Shown one piece after another: positions 61,926 to 64,000 of a DNA stretch of 64,000 nt (positions are counted from its first letter, which is position 1; each line of letters opens with the position of its first letter). The DNA is from Marinobacterium iners (GTDB lineage Bacteria > Pseudomonadota > Gammaproteobacteria > Pseudomonadales > Balneatricaceae). Below the pieces are notes generated by a model, which saw only the letters and a program-made list of their open reading frames with translations, did not search any database and was not told the DNA's origin. Made by a program: the position numbers and the translations under genes. The DNA lies in contig NZ_CP022297.1 of NCBI RefSeq assembly GCF_017310015.1, forward strand, positions 1,054,001-1,118,000, written 5' to 3'.

Positions 61926-62125
61926 TGGGGCGGCGGTACATCGGCTGCGGGCGCTTCTTCACTGCCGCCGAGTTCACGTAGCTGGCCGTGCAGAATCTTG
62001 ACCATTCGTGTCAGTTTTTCCAGATCCATTTCCTGCCGCGCCACGACTTCACTCAGCTTGTCGATGGCGTCTTCCTGAAAAGCGATGCGTGATTCCAGCT
62101 CTGCCAGGGTATCGTTGTCGGCCAT
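61919..62125 (-). CDS. slyX: SlyX family protein
   Basis: A 68-residue coiled-coil protein; the heptad-like stretch LAELESRIAFQEDAIDKLSE and the C-terminal PPPHY are SlyX hallmarks. The ATG at 62125 has a strong AGGAGG ribosome site; the upstream frame (41 codons) has no similarity. Function unknown; E. coli slyX lies beside slyD, which is not present here. Confidence 0.9.
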   Translation of the reverse strand: MADNDTLAELESRIAFQEDAIDKLSEVVARQEMDLEKLTRMVKILHGQLRELGGSEEAPAADVPPPHY

Positions 62126-62185
62126 AATGACCTCCTTGCTGTTTGGACGGGGTCCATAGGATAGTTCATAGGTCCCTCTGTCAGA

Positions 62186-62200
62186 AAGCCTGTCAGGCTT
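62186..62200. repeat. Palindrome in the slyX / csp divergent region
   Basis: AAGCCTG-t-CAGGCTT, a 15-base dyad, lies 6 bases before the -35 of the candidate csp promoter. The single-base spacer rules out an RNA hairpin of this exact form; it could be a regulator site or chance. Confidence 0.25.
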
Positions 62201-62206
62201 AAGCCA

Positions 62207-62235
62207 TTGAAAAAAAATGATGAATAGAGTATATC
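62207..62235 (+). promoter_or_regulatory. Candidate sigma-70 promoter of the cold-shock-domain gene
   Basis: TTGAAA, a 17-base spacer and TATATC, preceding a leader of about 74 bases. A long leader is typical of cold-shock genes, where its structure controls translation at low temperature. Confidence 0.5.
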
Positions 62236-62315
62236 TGACGAGCTTCAATGCGCGTCTTCCTAAATCTGCGCATCTTATATTGTATAAACATTCAGCTAAT
62301 AAACAGAGAAGATCA

Positions 62316-62780
62316 ATGAGTGGTAATCAGTTAATCAAGAGTGTGTTGGCCAGTGTTCTGGCTGCGTTTATTATTCCTTTTCTGCTGCAGCGCGTTGCGG
62401 GAGTTGAAATAGGGTTCACCTTGCCGGTTTTGGCAATCATTGCTGTTGTGGTTCTGCTTGTAACCCTGGCCAGTGCCTGGCAACCTGCGGGTTCTGCCGC
62501 TACGGCGCGGACAGCTCGTCCGTTTTCCGATGCTTCAGAGCAGGATGATGACGAAGGTGACGAGAACGACGGTCGTGAAATCGGCAGCGTTAAATGGTTC
62601 AACGTGTCCAAGGGGTTCGGTTTCATCACGCGTGAAAATGGTGATGATGTGTTTGTTCATTTCCGCAACATCCGTGGCCGTGGTCACCGCTCTCTGAACG
62701 AAGGTCAGAAAGTTCGCTTCAGCGTGCGTGAAAGCGACAAAGGCCTGCAAGCTGAAGACGTGTCCATCGTTCGCAGCTGA
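62316..62780 (+). CDS. Membrane-anchored cold-shock domain protein
   Basis: A 154-residue protein of two parts. The N-terminal half has two hydrophobic segments (about 7-24 and 34-54). An acidic linker (residues 71-86, SEQDDDEGDENDG) leads to a C-terminal cold-shock domain (88-152) with RNP1 KGFGFI at 99-104 and RNP2 VFVHF at 112-116. The nucleic-acid-binding aromatics are present. This would place an RNA/DNA-binding OB fold at the inner face of the membrane. The ATG at 62316 was preferred to an in-frame start 99 bases upstream, which would begin before the likely transcript start. Confidence 0.85.
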   Translation: MSGNQLIKSVLASVLAAFIIPFLLQRVAGVEIGFTLPVLAIIAVVVLLVTLASAWQPAGSAATARTARPFSDASEQDDDEGDENDGREIGSVKWFNVSKGFGFITRENGDDVFVHFRNIRGRGHRSLNEGQKVRFSVRESDKGLQAEDVSIVRS

Positions 62781-62787
62781 CCCCCTC

Positions 62788-62823
62788 TGCCGGTAGCTTC
62801 GCTGCCGGCACCTTTCCTTCCTT
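62788..62823 (+). terminator. Terminator after the cold-shock-domain gene
   Basis: A 10-bp stem TGCCGGTAGC / GCTGCCGGCA (one G-U pair) with a 3-base loop, 7 bases after the stop and followed by a pyrimidine tail CCTTTCCTTCCTTCC. Ends the csp transcript before the convergent hrpB. Confidence 0.6.
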
Positions 62824-62830
62824 CCCTATT

Positions 62831-64000
62831 TCAAGACGGCTGACGTCGTTTGGTGTATCGAGTCGGCGCTGCGTTGGCAGGGTCATCCGGCCAGGGGTGT
62901 TTTGGATAGCGTCCCTTCATCTCCTTCTTCACCTCCCGGTAACTTCCAGCCCAGAATGCGGCCAGATCGGATGTCACCTGTAGCGGTCGTTGTGCCGGCG
63001 ACAGCAGGTGCAGTGTGAGGGGAATCCCGTGGCCTACACGGGGAGTATCAAGGCAGCCAAACATTTCCTGTAATTTTACCGCCAGTACCGGAGGCGACTG
63101 GCTGTAGTCGATTCGATAGCTGGAACCTGAAGGAACGGGTATCCGTTCGGGGGCGAGCTGATCCAGCAACTGCTGTTGTGGCCAGTCCAGCCGGCTGCGC
63201 AAAATCGACAGTAGATCGAGCCGAGTCAGATCGTCCTGTCGAGTAACAGTATCCAGCCAGGGCAACAGCCATTGCTCCAGAGTCTGTAGCAGCCCTGCAT
63301 CGGACAGGTCGGGCCATTGGGCATCATTGTCCTGGCTGGCGGCAAACGCCACTCGTGCCCTGAACTGCTCGACTTCAGGTGTGAAGCTCAGCCGCAGCAA
63401 CCCTTCACGCTGCAGCAGCGACATAATGGCTCTGCGCCTGTGCTCCGCCGTTACTTCCTGCAGCTGTGTTCGGCTCAACACCAGATTGCCGATGCACACC
63501 TGCCGTTCAGCCACAAATCTGTCCTGTCGGCTGTCCCACTCGACGACCTCTTCAGTTCGTTTGAGATCCTTTAGCTGACTTTCGAACAGCGAGGGGGCCA
63601 GGGTACTGGCCAGTCTGATTCTGTCCGAAGCGCGTCCATTGTGGCTGCTGAGTGTGGCGATCGCGAGCCATTCATGTTTGCGCAACGGGTCCTGTTCGGC
63701 CAGCGTAACCCCGCGCCCCTGGCTTAGACGGTATTGTGCAGAGCCGGGTTCACGCTGCCGCGCGATCCGGTCAGGGTAGGCGCAGGCAACCAGATAGCCG
63801 ATCCAGTGGGGCTGATCCGGGCTGCCGCTGTCCAGCTGGCAGGTAATATCGCTGCAGCTGCTGCGCAGCTGGCTTGCAAGCTGCTGCAGTCTGCGCCGAT
63901 GTGGCTCGCGGCCTGTACTGTGCAACCAGTCAAGCCGCTGGCGCAGGTCGGCGGACTGAGTATTCAGCGGGTCTCGCTCGGTCAGCAGTACCGCAAGGTC
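62831..64000 (-). CDS. hrpB: ATP-dependent helicase HrpB, C-terminal part
   Basis: The last 389 residues of HrpB; the frame is open to the right edge, so the N-terminal helicase core with Walker A and DEAH boxes lies outside. The visible part begins in LAVLLTERDPLNTQSADLRQ, typical of the helicase-associated region, and contains the HrpB-specific C-terminal domain, with LQEMFGCLDTPRVGHGIPLTLHLLSPAQRPLQVTSDL and FWAGSYREVKKEMKGRYPKHPWPDDP near the end. HrpB is a DEAH RNA helicase of poorly defined role. It converges on the csp gene. No broken frame is seen. Confidence 0.93.
   Translation of the reverse strand, partial: DLAVLLTERDPLNTQSADLRQRLDWLHSTGREPHRRRLQQLASQLRSSCSDITCQLDSGSPDQPHWIGYLVACAYPDRIARQREPGSAQYRLSQGRGVTLAEQDPLRKHEWLAIATLSSHNGRASDRIRLASTLAPSLFESQLKDLKRTEEVVEWDSRQDRFVAERQVCIGNLVLSRTQLQEVTAEHRRRAIMSLLQREGLLRLSFTPEVEQFRARVAFAASQDNDAQWPDLSDAGLLQTLEQWLLPWLDTVTRQDDLTRLDLLSILRSRLDWPQQQLLDQLAPERIPVPSGSSYRIDYSQSPPVLAVKLQEMFGCLDTPRVGHGIPLTLHLLSPAQRPLQVTSDLAAFWAGSYREVKKEMKGRYPKHPWPDDPANAAPTRYTKRRQPS

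Noticed and set aside
1..64000. Search for tRNA, rRNA, CRISPR, IS elements, integrases, defence or toxin-antitoxin islands
   Set aside because: No T-loop motifs, repeat-spacer arrays, transposase or restriction genes seen; composition looks even throughout. By-eye inspection only.

Overview
The window is about 64 kb of chromosome from a gammaproteobacterium with moderately high GC. Gene content and order (rpoE-rse-mucD-lepA-lepB-rnc-era-recO-pdxJ-acpS, cysM-relA-mazG, aroQ-accBC-prmA-DUF3426-dusB-fis-purHD, prkA-yeaH-spoVR) resemble the Pseudomonadales/Oceanospirillales group, for example a Marinobacterium-like marine bacterium. The genus is inferred from synteny remembered from relatives and was not tested. 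I see no rRNA, tRNA, CRISPR array, insertion sequence, prophage or integrase. Coding density is very high, the longest gene-free stretch is about 280 bp, and nearly all of it is vertically inherited core genome.

Layout. 1-4.2 kb: a five-gene set (FAD amine-oxidase-like protein, DUF1365, cyclopropane-fatty-acid-synthase-like methyltransferase, GPH-type transporter, DUF3833 lipoprotein) that probably modifies membrane fatty acids. 4.2-7.7 kb: pyrC, sdhE-ygfX and nadB. 7.7-11.3 kb: the sigma-E envelope-stress operon rpoE, an rseA gene fused to the C-terminal domain of rseB, rseC and mucD, ending in a strong terminator. 11.4-17.8 kb: lepA, lepB, DUF4845, rnc, era, recO, pdxJ, acpS, mostly overlapping. 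17.9-25.7 kb: cysM, relA, mazG, ppc, adk. 25.8-28.7 kb: rlmB, converging on an acetate kinase and phosphotransacylase pair.

28.8-34.1 kb: HIT protein and the prkA-yeaH-spoVR stress module. 34.3-38.5 kb: leucine dehydrogenase with a branched-chain 2-oxoacid dehydrogenase E1alpha-E1beta-E2 operon lacking E3. 38.8-39.8 kb: a small lipoprotein and a LysE-type exporter. 39.9-48.5 kb (minus strand): purD, purH, fis, dusB, a DUF3426 zinc-ribbon protein, prmA, accC, accB, aroQ. 48.8-50.6 kb: DUF2333 protein and an orphan ParA ATPase. 50.7-53.6 kb: hpt, upp and a uracil permease. 53.6-57.4 kb: CoxE-MoxR pair, ppa, fbp. 57.5-62.8 kb: mpl, ubiX, tsaB, uppP, rsmJ, slyX and a membrane-anchored cold-shock-domain protein. 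The right edge cuts the helicase gene hrpB.

The genes are mainly housekeeping, with several stress links: sigma-E control, (p)ppGpp synthesis by RelA next to a fis operon whose candidate promoter has a GC-rich discriminator, the PrkA/SpoVR module, and a lipid-modification cluster of a type linked elsewhere to singlet-oxygen responses. The least ordinary items are the RseA-RseB fusion, the cold-shock domain tethered to the membrane, the lipid cluster and the DUF2333-ParA pair.
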